The notes under the pieces: model-generated | Told to the model about the DNA's origin: nothing | The model's database searches: none | What the model saw: only the letters and a program-made list of their open reading frames with translations | Assembly (NCBI GenBank): GCA_037147395.1 | Contig: JBAWVG010000002.1 | Coordinates: 1 to 64,000, forward strand | DNA: 64,000 nt | Direction of reading: 5' to 3' | Source of the DNA: VFJL01 sp037147395 | Lineage (GTDB): Bacteria; Pseudomonadota; Gammaproteobacteria; Burkholderiales; Nitrosomonadaceae | Translations under genes and position numbers: made by a program | Shown here: piece after piece, positions 34,828-44,187 of the stretch | Layout of the letters: each line of letters opens with the position of its first letter | Numbering within the stretch: position 1 is the first letter of the stretch

Positions 34828-36477
34828 TTACATGTCCATCCCGCCCATGCCACCCATACCACCACCGCCCATACCACCAGCTCCGCCGCCAGAATCTTCC
34901 TTAGGAAGTTCTGCCACCATCGCATCAGTGGTCAGCATTAAGCTTGCGACCGAAGCCGCATTTTGTAGAGCGTAACGCGTGACCTTGGTCGGATCCAGTA
35001 CACCCATCTCCACCATGTCTCCGTATTCACCGGTAGCAGCGTTGTAACCAAAGTTACCCTTGCCTTCGACCACCTTATTGATCACGACTGAGGGCTCATC
35101 TCCACAGTTGGTCACAATCTGGCGAAGTGGTTCTTCGAGAGCACGCAGAACAATCTTGATCCCGGAATCTTGATCATGATTATCACCCTTGATTTTAGCC
35201 ACCGCAGTACGCGCACGCAGTAAAGCAACGCCACCGCCTGCGACTATGCCTTCTTCTACCGCGGCACGGGTTGCATGCAAGGCATCTTCCACACGCGCCT
35301 TCTTCTCCTTCATTTCGACTTCAGTAGCGGCACCGACCTTAATCAGCGCAACCCCACCGGCAAGCTTCGCTACGCGCTCTTGCAGCTTTTCCTTGTCGTA
35401 GTCGCTGGTGGCTGCTTCAATCTGAGAACGTATCTGCTTGACCCGGTCCTTAATGGTCTTGGCATCGCCCGCACCATCAATGACGGTGGTCTCTTCCTTG
35501 CCCACTTCGATGCGCTTGGCCTGCCCCAGATCCTTAAGTGTTATCTTCTCCAAAGTCAGACCGACCTCTTCAGCGATCACGGTACCACCGGTCAGAATGG
35601 CGATATCTTCTAGCATGGCCTTACGGCGATCACCGAAGCCCGGCGCCTTGACTGCGCAGGTCTTAAGAATGCCGCGGATATTATTTACAACCAGAGTAGC
35701 CAGCGCTTCGCCATCGACATCCTCAGCAATGATCAATAGCGGCTTTCCAGCCTTGGCCACTTGCTCCAGTACCGGCAGTAATTCACGGATATTGGAAATT
35801 TTCTTGTCGTGCAACAAGATAAAAGGACTATCCAGTAATGCGATCTGTCTATCTGGATTGTTGATGAAGTAGGGGGAGAGGTAACCTCGATCAAACTGCA
35901 TCCCCTCGACCAATTCCAGTTCGTTTTCCAATCCGGAACCATCTTCAACTGTAATGACGCCTTCCTTACCAACCTTCTCCATGGCATCTGCAATGATCTT
36001 GCCAATTTCAGGGTCCGAGTTGGCGGAAATGCTACCCACCTGTGCAATCTCTTTGCCCGTTGTGCAGGGCTTGGAGAGTCTTTTCAACTCTGCAACCGTT
36101 GCAGTCACAGCCTTATCGATACCACGCTTCAGATCCATCGGGTTCATCCCGGCAGCGACAAACTTCATCCCCTCCTTAATGATGGATTGTGCGAGTACGG
36201 TCGCGGTGGTAGTACCATCACCGGCCACATCAGAAGTCTTGCTCGCGACTTCCTTCAGCATCTGCGCACCCATATTCTCAAACCTATCTTTCAGTTCGAT
36301 CTCTTTTGCTACTGAGACACCATCCTTTGTTATGGTAGGTGCACCGTAAGAGCGCTCCAAGACTACGTTCCGTCCCTTAGGTCCCAAGGTGACTTTGACT
36401 GCGTCGGCCAGAATATTAACCCCGGCCACCATCTTGTGACGGGCTGAATCACCGAATTTCACGTCTTTTGCTGCCAT
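34828..36477 (-). CDS. groEL: Chaperonin GroEL
   Basis: 60-kDa chaperonin of 549 residues, full length. The N-terminal MAAKDVKFGDSARHKMV, ATP-site VTLGPKGRNV and AGDGTTTATVLAQ, the apical-domain GFGDRRKAML, the AAVEEGIVAGGGVALLR signature near 404-420, and the glycine/methionine-rich tail ending GGMGGMDM are all intact. Forms the groES-groEL operon with a 51-bp gap. Controlled by the CIRCE-bearing promoter upstream of groES and ended by the strong terminator. Confidence 0.99.
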   Translation of the reverse strand: MAAKDVKFGDSARHKMVAGVNILADAVKVTLGPKGRNVVLERSYGAPTITKDGVSVAKEIELKDRFENMGAQMLKEVASKTSDVAGDGTTTATVLAQSIIKEGMKFVAAGMNPMDLKRGIDKAVTATVAELKRLSKPCTTGKEIAQVGSISANSDPEIGKIIADAMEKVGKEGVITVEDGSGLENELELVEGMQFDRGYLSPYFINNPDRQIALLDSPFILLHDKKISNIRELLPVLEQVAKAGKPLLIIAEDVDGEALATLVVNNIRGILKTCAVKAPGFGDRRKAMLEDIAILTGGTVIAEEVGLTLEKITLKDLGQAKRIEVGKEETTVIDGAGDAKTIKDRVKQIRSQIEAATSDYDKEKLQERVAKLAGGVALIKVGAATEVEMKEKKARVEDALHATRAAVEEGIVAGGGVALLRARTAVAKIKGDNHDQDSGIKIVLRALEEPLRQIVTNCGDEPSVVINKVVEGKGNFGYNAATGEYGDMVEMGVLDPTKVTRYALQNAASVASLMLTTDAMVAELPKEDSGGGAGGMGGGGMGGMGGMDM

Positions 36478-36528
36478 GTTATTTCTCCTAAATTCTAGAA
36501 ATGTTATTTATGGTGGTCACTGACAGGA

Positions 36529-36819
36529 CTAGCCCTCAACCACACCCATGATGTCTTCTTCACGCATCACCAGGAGCTCTACCCCATCGACCTTAACCGT
36601 CTGACCAGAGTATTTCCCGAACAGCACTTTGTCGCCGACCTTGACATCCAGTGCACGAATCTTGCCGTCGTCGCCAACTTTGCCTTTACCCACGGCAATA
36701 ATTTCTCCTTGATCGGGTTTCTCCGCAGCACTGTCTGGGATGACAATACCGGATGCAGTCTTGCGTTCTTCTTCCAGCCGCTTGACAATAACGCGGTCAT
36801 GTAACGGACGAATTTTCAT
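36529..36819 (-). CDS. groES: Co-chaperonin GroES
   Basis: 96-residue lid of the GroEL chamber: MKIRPLHDRVIVKRLEEERKT (in two motifs), the mobile loop ASGIVIPDSAAEKPDQG, GKVGDDGKIRALDVKVGDKVLFGKYSG split over the barrel, and the C-terminal LLVMREEDIMGVVE. GGAGAGG lies just before the ATG. First gene of the operon. Confidence 0.99.
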   Translation of the reverse strand: MKIRPLHDRVIVKRLEEERKTASGIVIPDSAAEKPDQGEIIAVGKGKVGDDGKIRALDVKVGDKVLFGKYSGQTVKVDGVELLVMREEDIMGVVEG

Positions 36820-36912
36820 ATTCCTCTCCTATTTAAAATTAACATCATGAAAACTCTCAGAAAACCAATATGCAGTATGTAGACCCTCTGAGAGACTGTT
36901 GCAAAAACATAT

Positions 36913-36939
36913 TTAGCACTCATCACCTACGAGTGCTAA
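36913..36939 (-). promoter_or_regulatory. CIRCE operator (HrcA binding site)
   Basis: A perfect TTAGCACTC-N9-GAGTGCTAA inverted repeat, identical to the CIRCE consensus. It covers the start region of the groESL promoter, touching its -10, so HrcA should repress groESL at normal temperature. It also lies only 32 bp before the divergent bioA start. hrcA is not in the window. Confidence 0.95.
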
Positions 36940-36967
36940 TAATAGTGCTTAACCCCGGGAATTTCAA
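36939..36967 (-). promoter_or_regulatory. Sigma-70-type promoter of groESL
   Basis: On the minus strand: -35 TTGAAA (36962-36967), 17-bp spacer, -10 TATTAT (36939-36944). CIRCE begins at the last -10 base. The -35 lies five bases from the bioA ATG on the other strand. Confidence 0.7.
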
Positions 36968-36971
36968 GTAG

Positions 36972-38282
36972 ATGAGCAACAAAAACTTATTAGAACGCAG
37001 CCTAAATTCGGTCTGGCACCCCTGCACTCAAATGAAACAGCATGAGATGCTGCCACTCGTTCCCATCTCCCGAGGGGAGGGGATCTGGCTATATGATTTT
37101 GATGGTGGTCGCTATCTAGATGCCATCAGCTCATGGTGGGTCAACTTATTTGGTCACTCCAATCCACGCATTAATGCTGCCATCCGGGATCAACTGGATA
37201 AGCTAGAACATGTCATGCTGGCAGGATTCACGCACGAACCGGTGGTGCAGCTATCTGAACGGCTGATTCAGATCGTACCGGGTGAGCTTGGTCATTGTTT
37301 CTACGGTAGCGATGGTGCATCTGCTACAGAGATTGCACTAAAAATGAGCTTCCATTACTGGCACAATACAGGCCACCCGGGGAAGACCCGCTTCATCAGT
37401 CTTCAGAATGGGTACCACGGAGAAACTCTGGGCGCATTAGCGGTCACCGATGTGGCCCTATTCAGGGAGACCTACTCACCGCTGCTGCGTCATAGTAACC
37501 ATGTCCGCACCCCCGACTGGCGGTATGCGGACAAAGGAGAATCCCCTAAAGTTTACGCGCTGCGCGCTGCTGCCGAACTTGAAGACTTCTTAGCGAAACA
37601 CCATACTGAGACGGCAGCACTGATTCTCGAGCCCTTAATTCAGGGAGCGGCCGGCATGGGAATGTATCACTCCGATTACCTCAAGCATGCACGTGAGATC
37701 TGTGACCGGTACCAGGTACACCTGATCGCCGATGAAATTGCAGTCGGTTTCGGCAGAACTGGAACCCTCTTTGCCTGTGAGCAGGCCGATATTACACCAG
37801 ATTTTTTATGCCTCGCAAAAGGTCTGAGCGGCGGTTATTTGCCTCTATCCGTGGTGATGACCACTGACAGTGTTTACCAAGCCTTCTATCATGATGAGAC
37901 CGCTCGCGCCTTTCTGCATTCGCATACCCATTCCGGTAATGCCCTCGCCTGTCGGGCTGCGCTCGCTACGCTGGATATTTTCGAACAGGATGGAGTCATC
38001 GCTGCAAATCTCAACAAGGCACGGTATCTCAACCGAGTGTCACAACCGATCACATCTCATCCCAAGGTAAAGAACTTCCGTAACTGCGGCATGATCTGGG
38101 CATTTGAAGTAGAAACAAGCGATCCCGCATTTTCAGGAAAATTTTTTCAGGCGGCGCTCAAGCAAGGATTACTGCTGCGGCCACTGGAGAATACCGTCTA
38201 CTTCATGCCTCCTTATGTGATCAATGAGCAGGAGATGGACTTGTTAGTAACAGGAACTTTACGAGCACTAGACTCATGCTGA
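36972..38282 (+). CDS. bioA: Adenosylmethionine-8-amino-7-oxononanoate transaminase BioA
   Basis: PLP-dependent class III aminotransferase making DAPA in biotin synthesis. 436 residues: VWHPCTQMKQHE near 14-25, DAISSWWVNLFGHSNP, GYHGETLGAL, the IADEIAVGFGRTGTLFACE cofactor-binding segment and the Schiff-base Lys283 in CLAKGLSGGYLPL. The HPxTQM start motif is BioA-specific. No other bio gene is nearby; the gene is divergent from groES and its upstream DNA is occupied by the groESL promoter and CIRCE. Confidence 0.95.
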   Translation: MSNKNLLERSLNSVWHPCTQMKQHEMLPLVPISRGEGIWLYDFDGGRYLDAISSWWVNLFGHSNPRINAAIRDQLDKLEHVMLAGFTHEPVVQLSERLIQIVPGELGHCFYGSDGASATEIALKMSFHYWHNTGHPGKTRFISLQNGYHGETLGALAVTDVALFRETYSPLLRHSNHVRTPDWRYADKGESPKVYALRAAAELEDFLAKHHTETAALILEPLIQGAAGMGMYHSDYLKHAREICDRYQVHLIADEIAVGFGRTGTLFACEQADITPDFLCLAKGLSGGYLPLSVVMTTDSVYQAFYHDETARAFLHSHTHSGNALACRAALATLDIFEQDGVIAANLNKARYLNRVSQPITSHPKVKNFRNCGMIWAFEVETSDPAFSGKFFQAALKQGLLLRPLENTVYFMPPYVINEQEMDLLVTGTLRALDSC

Positions 38283-38307
38283 TCATCCACTGCATTGGCG
38301 CCTACTC

Positions 38308-39711
38308 ATGAGACTCACCTTTCTAGGTGCCGCCGGTGAAGTCACGGGCTCAAGCTATCTGGTCGAGGCCGACGGTATGAACTTCTTAGTCGACTGCGGC
38401 ATGTTTCAGGGTGGACGCGAAGCCGATCACAAGAACCACGCATCCTTTGGATTCAACCCCGAAAAGCTAGATTTTGTTCTGCTCACCCATGCCCATATCG
38501 ATCATTCTGGGTTGCTACCCAGGTTGGGAGCACTGGGCTTTAGAGGTCCCGTCTATACCACCTCCGCAACCGCCGACCTGCTCCAAGTGATGCTGAAGGA
38601 TAGTGCTCATATTCAAGAAAAAGAAGCAGAATGGCAGAACAAGATGGACTATCGCGATCAACGCAAACCTCATCACGAAATCGCGCCGCTTTATACCGTC
38701 ATTCAGGCTGAGGCTTTTCTCCGACAGATAAAGGGCGTCGATTATGATGTAGAGGTCACCCCCCACCCATCAGTGCGCTGCATTTTCCGCGATGCCGGCC
38801 ACATCTTGGGATCGGCCATCATCGAGGTGTGGGTAGGAACCAATGAAGGTCACAAGAAACTGGTGTTCTCCGGCGATCTGGGACAGCCTGGCCATCCTAT
38901 CGTGCACGACCCCACCCCAATTCAGCAGGCCGATGTGCTGCTGGTAGAGTCAACCTATGGCAACCGCTTGCATCGGAACATGAAGGACACGTTAGATGAA
39001 CTGGTGCATGTCGTTAACGATACCTTGCAGCGAAAAGGCGGGAATGTAATCGTCCCTTCTTTCGCCGTAGGACGCACTCAGGATCTTCTGTTTCTGCTGA
39101 TAGATCTCTACCGACAGGGCAAGCTCGGAGAGATGGATATTTATGTGGACTCGCCCATGGCTCTGGCCGCAACCGACATCACTCTGAAACATATGAAACT
39201 GCTCGACAAGGAGGCTATTAACACGATGCAGTGGTTAACCCAGAGCGCGGGAAAGCCTCGCATTCACTTTGTGCAAGATGTTGAAGAGTCTATGCGGCTC
39301 AATAATGTGCAGCATGGTGCGATCATCATCTCCGCCAGCGGTATGTGTGATGCTGGCCGCATCAAGTATCATCTTAAATACAATCTGGGCAGACCTGAGT
39401 GCAGCATTCTCATTACCGGATTCCAGGCCGAAGGGACATTAGGACGAAGGCTAGTCGACCGGGTCAACCACGTGAAAATTTTTGGTCAGGATATACCCGT
39501 ACGGGCCGATATATACACCATCGGGGGCCTCTCCGCTCATGCTGATCAGGCAGGCTTAATGAACTGGCTGGGACATTTCAGTACCGCTCCCGATCAAACC
39601 TTTGTGGTCCATGGCGAGTCGAGTAATGCTGCCACCTTGGCTGAAGTGATCCAGCAGAAATTACATTGGCAGGTGCGCGTTCCTGCGCAACTGACATCGG
39701 TTACATTCTGA
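38308..39711 (+). CDS. MBL-fold/beta-CASP hydrolase (RNA-processing exonuclease family)
   Basis: 467-residue metallo-beta-lactamase/beta-CASP protein of the CPSF73/YsH1-like bacterial group. The zinc motif is THAHIDHSG with His61, His63, Asp65 and His66, preceded by GAAGEVTGSSY and followed by DAGHILGSA, FSGDLG, VESTYGNR, the beta-CASP motif VPSFAVGRTQDLL, SGMCDAGRI and the C-terminal His of IGGLSAHADQAG. Homologues act on RNA; the substrate here is not known. No signal peptide. 25 bp after bioA and directly followed by dacB, so the three genes may form one transcript. Confidence 0.9.
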   Translation: MRLTFLGAAGEVTGSSYLVEADGMNFLVDCGMFQGGREADHKNHASFGFNPEKLDFVLLTHAHIDHSGLLPRLGALGFRGPVYTTSATADLLQVMLKDSAHIQEKEAEWQNKMDYRDQRKPHHEIAPLYTVIQAEAFLRQIKGVDYDVEVTPHPSVRCIFRDAGHILGSAIIEVWVGTNEGHKKLVFSGDLGQPGHPIVHDPTPIQQADVLLVESTYGNRLHRNMKDTLDELVHVVNDTLQRKGGNVIVPSFAVGRTQDLLFLLIDLYRQGKLGEMDIYVDSPMALAATDITLKHMKLLDKEAINTMQWLTQSAGKPRIHFVQDVEESMRLNNVQHGAIIISASGMCDAGRIKYHLKYNLGRPECSILITGFQAEGTLGRRLVDRVNHVKIFGQDIPVRADIYTIGGLSAHADQAGLMNWLGHFSTAPDQTFVVHGESSNAATLAEVIQQKLHWQVRVPAQLTSVTF

Positions 39712-39713
39712 AT

Positions 39714-41147
39714 ATGATCAGGCCCACCCTAGCTTTAGCCTTCTACTTCTTCGTGTTTTCTGCTGCACCGATATCTGCTACTGCACAAAGCCTGCCGGCC
39801 CCCATCATCCAGATACTCAAACAGTCAGGTATCCCCGAATCTGCCACCGCTATCTATGTGCATGAGATCGGCGCAGCTCAACCGGTGATTGCTATCAATG
39901 CCAATACGGCGATGAATCCGGCATCTGCGATGAAACTTGTTACCACGTTCGCCGGACTCGAACTACTGGGGCCGGCGTATACCTGGAAGACCGAGTTATA
40001 TGCGAACGGGATCATAGAGGGTGACACCTTACGCGGCGATCTGGTGATTAAGGGATACGGTGATCCGAGACTCAACCTTGAGAATTTCTGGTTGCTGACT
40101 CGCCGCCTACGTCAGACTGGGCTTCGGGAAATCACGGGTGATCTGGTACTGGATAGCAGCCACTTCGACGCCCCCGGAGGTGATCCGGGAGCTTTCGATG
40201 GCAAGCCCCATCGAGCATACAATGTTCCCCCCGAGGCGTTACTGGTGAATCATCGCATACTTGCGCTAAGACTAATCCCACAACCAGGAAGCAAGACCGT
40301 CCGAGTGGTGGTTGATCCAATTCCAGAATCACTTGATCTGAATAATCACCTTAAACTCAGCAGCAGCAAGTGTAACGATTGGCGTGATCTATTCAGCACA
40401 GATATCAAGGACAATGGCCGCATCACGATTACCCTTAATGGCAACTATCCAACAGATTGCGGTGAGAAGACGCTGTATCTGAGCCTGCACGATAGCCCAC
40501 TCTATACCTTTAGCCTTTTTAAACAGTTATGGATGCAACAAGGTGGGGTTCTACGGGGAAAGGTTCGAAGCGATAGCGTATCGGAAAAAATAACACCACT
40601 GGAAACTCATCACTCCCCCCCACTTGCTGAAATCGTTCGAGACATTAATAAGTTCAGCAACAATGTCACTGCGAGGCAGTTATACCTCGCCTTGGGGGTA
40701 GCGAGTGGCGAGGGACCGGCCACCCTTAGCAAATCCAACGCCGCCATCAAGCAGTGGCTCACTTCAAGACAATTGGATTTTCCAGAATTGGTCATCGAAA
40801 ATGGCTCTGGGCTGTCACGCAATGAGCGCATCAGCGCAAGTCATCTAGGCGAGCTTCTTCTCACTGCCTTCCAAAGCCCGATCATGCCGGAGTTCGTCTC
40901 GTCGCTACCGATTGCAGCTGTGGATGGCACTATGAAAAAACGCACCAACGGAACATCCGTTGCAGGGCAGGCACATATTAAGACGGGTTTACTGGATAAC
41001 GTGAAATCAATGGCAGGTTACGTGCTCGATAAATCTGGCCGGCGCGTGGTCGTGGTCTTCTTCGTTAATCATCCCAGCTCTGCTAGCGCGCAGTTGGCAA
41101 TGGATGCCCTGCTGCACTGGATCTATATACGGCCCTCTCACAAGTAA
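39714..41147 (+). CDS. dacB: D-alanyl-D-alanine carboxypeptidase/endopeptidase DacB (PBP4 family)
   Basis: Periplasmic class C penicillin-binding protein, 477 residues from ATG 39714, two bases after the previous stop. Signal peptide at about 1-24 (hydrophobic LALAFYFFVFSAAPISATA). Catalytic SxxK is Ser71-Ala-Met-Lys74 (NPASAMKLVTTF), SxN is Ser315-Asn-Asn317, and KTG is 423-425 (HIKTGLLDNVKSMAGY). Removes terminal D-Ala and cleaves peptide cross-links. Convergent with trpE. Confidence 0.95.
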   Translation: MIRPTLALAFYFFVFSAAPISATAQSLPAPIIQILKQSGIPESATAIYVHEIGAAQPVIAINANTAMNPASAMKLVTTFAGLELLGPAYTWKTELYANGIIEGDTLRGDLVIKGYGDPRLNLENFWLLTRRLRQTGLREITGDLVLDSSHFDAPGGDPGAFDGKPHRAYNVPPEALLVNHRILALRLIPQPGSKTVRVVVDPIPESLDLNNHLKLSSSKCNDWRDLFSTDIKDNGRITITLNGNYPTDCGEKTLYLSLHDSPLYTFSLFKQLWMQQGGVLRGKVRSDSVSEKITPLETHHSPPLAEIVRDINKFSNNVTARQLYLALGVASGEGPATLSKSNAAIKQWLTSRQLDFPELVIENGSGLSRNERISASHLGELLLTAFQSPIMPEFVSSLPIAAVDGTMKKRTNGTSVAGQAHIKTGLLDNVKSMAGYVLDKSGRRVVVVFFVNHPSSASAQLAMDALLHWIYIRPSHK

Positions 41148-41168
41148 GCAGTCTCTTTAGAATCCCTG

Positions 41169-42641
41169 CTATCCAACCTTGCTGTCGAGTCCACTCTCTG
41201 CGATTTCGGCCGCACGTAATAGCGCTTTGGCTTTATTCTGGGTCTCGATCCACTCGCTCTGTGGGATAGAGTCGGCAACGATGCCTGCACCAGCCTGCAC
41301 GTGCAACATACCATCCTTGATCACCCCGGTACGGATGGCGATAGCGAGATCCATGTCACCATTAAATCCCAGATAGCCCACCGCACCGGCGTAGATACCT
41401 CTCTTAGAAACCTCTAGCTCGTCGATGATCTGCATCGCGCGTACCTTGGGTGCACCGCTCACAGTCCCCGCCGGAAAAGTAGCTCGCAGCACGTCCATCG
41501 CTTTCAGACCTGACTTGAGCTTGGCATCCACATTAGAAACAATATGCATGACATGTGAGTAATTCTCGATCTTCATATTCTCAGTCACTTTTACCGTACC
41601 GGTCTGTGCAACTCGTCCGATATCGTTTCGCCCCAGATCCATCAGCATCACGTGCTCTGCCCGTTCCTTCGGGTCGGCCAACAGATCGGCTGCAAGTGCC
41701 GTATCCTCCTGTAAACTTTTGCCGCGCGGGCGGGTACCTGCAATGGGTCTTACTGTAACGGTATCGCCCTCCAGTCGTACTAGAATCTCTGGTGAAGCAC
41801 CGACTACATGAAACTCACCAAAGTGATAGTAAAACATGTAAGGGGATGGATTGAGGCTGCGCAGAGCACGGTACAGTGCCAGAGGTGATGCTGCATAAGG
41901 CTTAGTGGTTCGCTGCGACAGCACTACCTGCATGATATCGCCATCGAAGATATAGCGCTTGGCACGTCCCACCGCCGAGATGAAATCTGCCTCGCTAAAC
42001 TCAGACACGGCCTCGCTAATTTTGGATGGTTCTGCCAGCGGAATCTGCAGAGGTCTGCGTAACAACCCAAGCAATTCTTTCATCCGCGTCTGCACCTTCT
42101 GGTAAGAATTTACCTCTGCTGGATCAGCATAAACGATGAGATAAAGCTTACCCGACAGATTGTCTACTACCGCCAACTCCTCAGATAAAAGCAATAAAAT
42201 ATCAGGAGTATTCAGTGTATCTGGTCGTGCTTGGCCGGCGAGCCTGTGTTCGATGTAACGTACTGCATCATAAGCGAAATAACCCGCCAAACCACCACAG
42301 AAACGTGGCAGACCCGGTGAGATTGCTGCCTTAAAGTTCGCTAGATAGGACTCAACGAATGCCAACGGATCATCCGTTTTGATTACTTGTGTCTCCTGAC
42401 CGTTGATGACCCTGAGTTCGTCGCCACGCGCCTCAATGCGAATCGTGGCGGGCAGTCCGATGAAGGAGTAGCGACCAAAACGCTCACCACCTTGCACCGA
42501 CTCCAGTAGATATGAATAGGGCTGGTTGGCGAGCTTGAGATAGACTGACAGAGGTGTGTCGAGATCAGCTAGCGTCTCCAATACCATTGGAATCCGGTTA
42601 TAGCCTTGACCTGCGAGATCATTGAACTCTGATTCGGTCAT
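41169..42641 (-). CDS. trpE: Anthranilate synthase component I TrpE
   Basis: Chorismate-utilising subunit of anthranilate synthase, first step to tryptophan. 490 residues: N-terminal LES-type feedback region (SYLLESVQGGERFGRYSFIG split in the allosteric site), then the catalytic domain with MFYYHFGEFHVVGASPEILVR as key strand, GTRPRG, MLMDLGRNDIGRV, AGTVSGAPKVRAMQIIDE and AGAGIVADS. Overlaps the gph stop by four bases (42638-42641). The usual trpG-trpD-trpC genes do not follow; dacB faces it instead. Confidence 0.96.
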   Translation of the reverse strand: MTESEFNDLAGQGYNRIPMVLETLADLDTPLSVYLKLANQPYSYLLESVQGGERFGRYSFIGLPATIRIEARGDELRVINGQETQVIKTDDPLAFVESYLANFKAAISPGLPRFCGGLAGYFAYDAVRYIEHRLAGQARPDTLNTPDILLLLSEELAVVDNLSGKLYLIVYADPAEVNSYQKVQTRMKELLGLLRRPLQIPLAEPSKISEAVSEFSEADFISAVGRAKRYIFDGDIMQVVLSQRTTKPYAASPLALYRALRSLNPSPYMFYYHFGEFHVVGASPEILVRLEGDTVTVRPIAGTRPRGKSLQEDTALAADLLADPKERAEHVMLMDLGRNDIGRVAQTGTVKVTENMKIENYSHVMHIVSNVDAKLKSGLKAMDVLRATFPAGTVSGAPKVRAMQIIDELEVSKRGIYAGAVGYLGFNGDMDLAIAIRTGVIKDGMLHVQAGAGIVADSIPQSEWIETQNKAKALLRAAEIAESGLDSKVG

Positions 42642-43363
42642 AGGATTTTGCGGATCAACCCACTCGCCTCATCAATGGATGCGACGATGGCATCACAATC
42701 GAGTTCACGCACATCCCGACCTTCGTTATAGCCATAGGGCACACAGAAGATATGGCATCCCGCCGCACGTGCAGCCTCGGTGTCATTGAGCGAATCCCCG
42801 ATCAGTAGCATCTCATGCGGCATGATGCCGAAATGCTCACAAGCATGCAGCAATGGCAGTGGATCAGGTTTCCTTCTTGGCAGACTATCGCCGGATAGGA
42901 CTATCTCAAAGTAATCTAGCAGACCAGTACCGCTCAATAGTGGCAGAGTAAAGGCCTCGGCCTTATTGGTGATACAGGCCATGCGCAATCCCTTCTGCTG
43001 AAGAACATTTAGCCCACTGACAACTCCCGGGTAGGGGGATGTGTTGACGCAAAGGGTACTGGCATATTCGCGTTCGTATATCGGCATCGCCTTAGCAAAC
43101 AAGGCAGTATCGGGTTCATCGTCAAGACTACCTGTCAGTGAACGCTTTACTAGCTTCTGGATACCCTTACCGATATAGGAGCGGATGATCTCAATCGGCA
43201 GCTCCTCCCTTCCCAATTCCCGTAGCATGCTATTCGCAGCAGCGGCAAGATCACCAGCCGTGTCGAGCAGGGTGCCGTCCAGATCGATCATCACCGCCTT
43301 GACCGGCAGCAACGCTCCCGTTCGCGCTGCTGAATCGGCAGCGTTCTGGGAAATTTTATCCAT
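42638..43363 (-). CDS. gph: Phosphoglycolate phosphatase (HAD family)
   Basis: HAD hydrolase of 241 residues dephosphorylating 2-phosphoglycolate. Motif I VMIDLDGTLLDTAGD at about 24-38, the cap with IRSYIGKGIQKLVKRSL, motif II ITNKAEA, motif III KPDPLPLLHACE and motif IV MLLIGDSLNDTEAARAAG. Lies between rpe and trpE (9 bp after rpe, 4-bp overlap with trpE), the conserved rpe-gph-trpE order of betaproteobacteria. Confidence 0.93.
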   Translation of the reverse strand: MDKISQNAADSAARTGALLPVKAVMIDLDGTLLDTAGDLAAAANSMLRELGREELPIEIIRSYIGKGIQKLVKRSLTGSLDDEPDTALFAKAMPIYEREYASTLCVNTSPYPGVVSGLNVLQQKGLRMACITNKAEAFTLPLLSGTGLLDYFEIVLSGDSLPRRKPDPLPLLHACEHFGIMPHEMLLIGDSLNDTEAARAAGCHIFCVPYGYNEGRDVRELDCDAIVASIDEASGLIRKIL

Positions 43364-43371
43364 TCTTGCGG

Positions 43372-44055
43372 CTAAACCTTTGCTAATTCTGCGCGCAGTG
43401 CGCCCACGACCGTGTCATAACGATGCGGGTCGCTGTCCTTACCGGCACTGTAAATAGCCGAACCAGCAACAAAGGTATCAGCACCTGCTCGGGCAATCTC
43501 AGCGATGTTGTCTATCTTCACACCTCCATCGACTTCCAGCAGGATATCTCGACCACAAGCATCAATCCGAGCCCGTACCGCCCTCAGCTTGTTCAATGCT
43601 TCTGGAATGAATTTCTGTCCGCCAAAACCGGGATTGACCGACATGATCAGGATCAGATCAATCTTGTCCAAAACATGATCAAGATAGTGTAGAGGTGTTG
43701 CCGGATTAAACACCAGACCGGCCTTGCACCCTTGCTCCTTGATCAATCCGATGGTGCGGTCAATATGCCTGGACGCCTCGGGGTGGAAAGAAATGATATT
43801 GGCTCCGGCCTTTGCGAAGTCAGGAACAATCCGGTCAACTGGCTCTACCATCAGGTGCACGTCGATGATGGCCTTAGTCAGGGGACGGATCGCCTCACAC
43901 ACCAGCGGGCCGATCGTTAGATTTGGGACGTAATGATTATCCATCACGTCAAAATGAATGATATCCGCACCGGAATCGACAACAGCAGTTATCTCCTCAC
44001 CCAGCTTGGCAAAATTCGCGGAAAGAATACTCGGAGCAATACGATAATTGGCCAT
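43372..44055 (-). CDS. rpe: Ribulose-phosphate 3-epimerase
   Basis: Pentose phosphate/Calvin cycle enzyme interconverting ribulose-5-P and xylulose-5-P. 227-residue TIM barrel: IAPSILSANFAKLGEE at 6-21, DIIHFDVMDNHYVPNLTIGP region with the metal ligands, IDVHLMVEP, ISFHPEAS, VNPGFGGQKFIPEALNK and LEVDGGVKIDN. AGGGTGG precedes the ATG. First gene of the rpe-gph-trpE unit. Confidence 0.97.
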   Translation of the reverse strand: MANYRIAPSILSANFAKLGEEITAVVDSGADIIHFDVMDNHYVPNLTIGPLVCEAIRPLTKAIIDVHLMVEPVDRIVPDFAKAGANIISFHPEASRHIDRTIGLIKEQGCKAGLVFNPATPLHYLDHVLDKIDLILIMSVNPGFGGQKFIPEALNKLRAVRARIDACGRDILLEVDGGVKIDNIAEIARAGADTFVAGSAIYSAGKDSDPHRYDTVVGALRAELAKV

Positions 44056-44090
44056 GAAAAACCACCCTATAATAAAAGTATTATTTTACC

Positions 44091-44108
44091 GTGAAATGGC
44101 TTTCACGA
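44091..44108. promoter_or_regulatory. Perfect 7-bp inverted repeat in the rpe-apaG divergent region
   Basis: CGTGAAA-TGGC-TTTCACG. The inner TGAAA-N4-TTTCA resembles operators of LacI-family regulators. It lies about 36 bp upstream of the rpe ATG, in a place where it could cover the rpe promoter. Confidence 0.45.
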
Positions 44109-44187
44109 ACCACTGGCTTCATCTCACAAACAGAATATTTTTTAAGCGCTCCTTGCCCTGATTCGAAAAATAGTGTGCAATGCGGGT

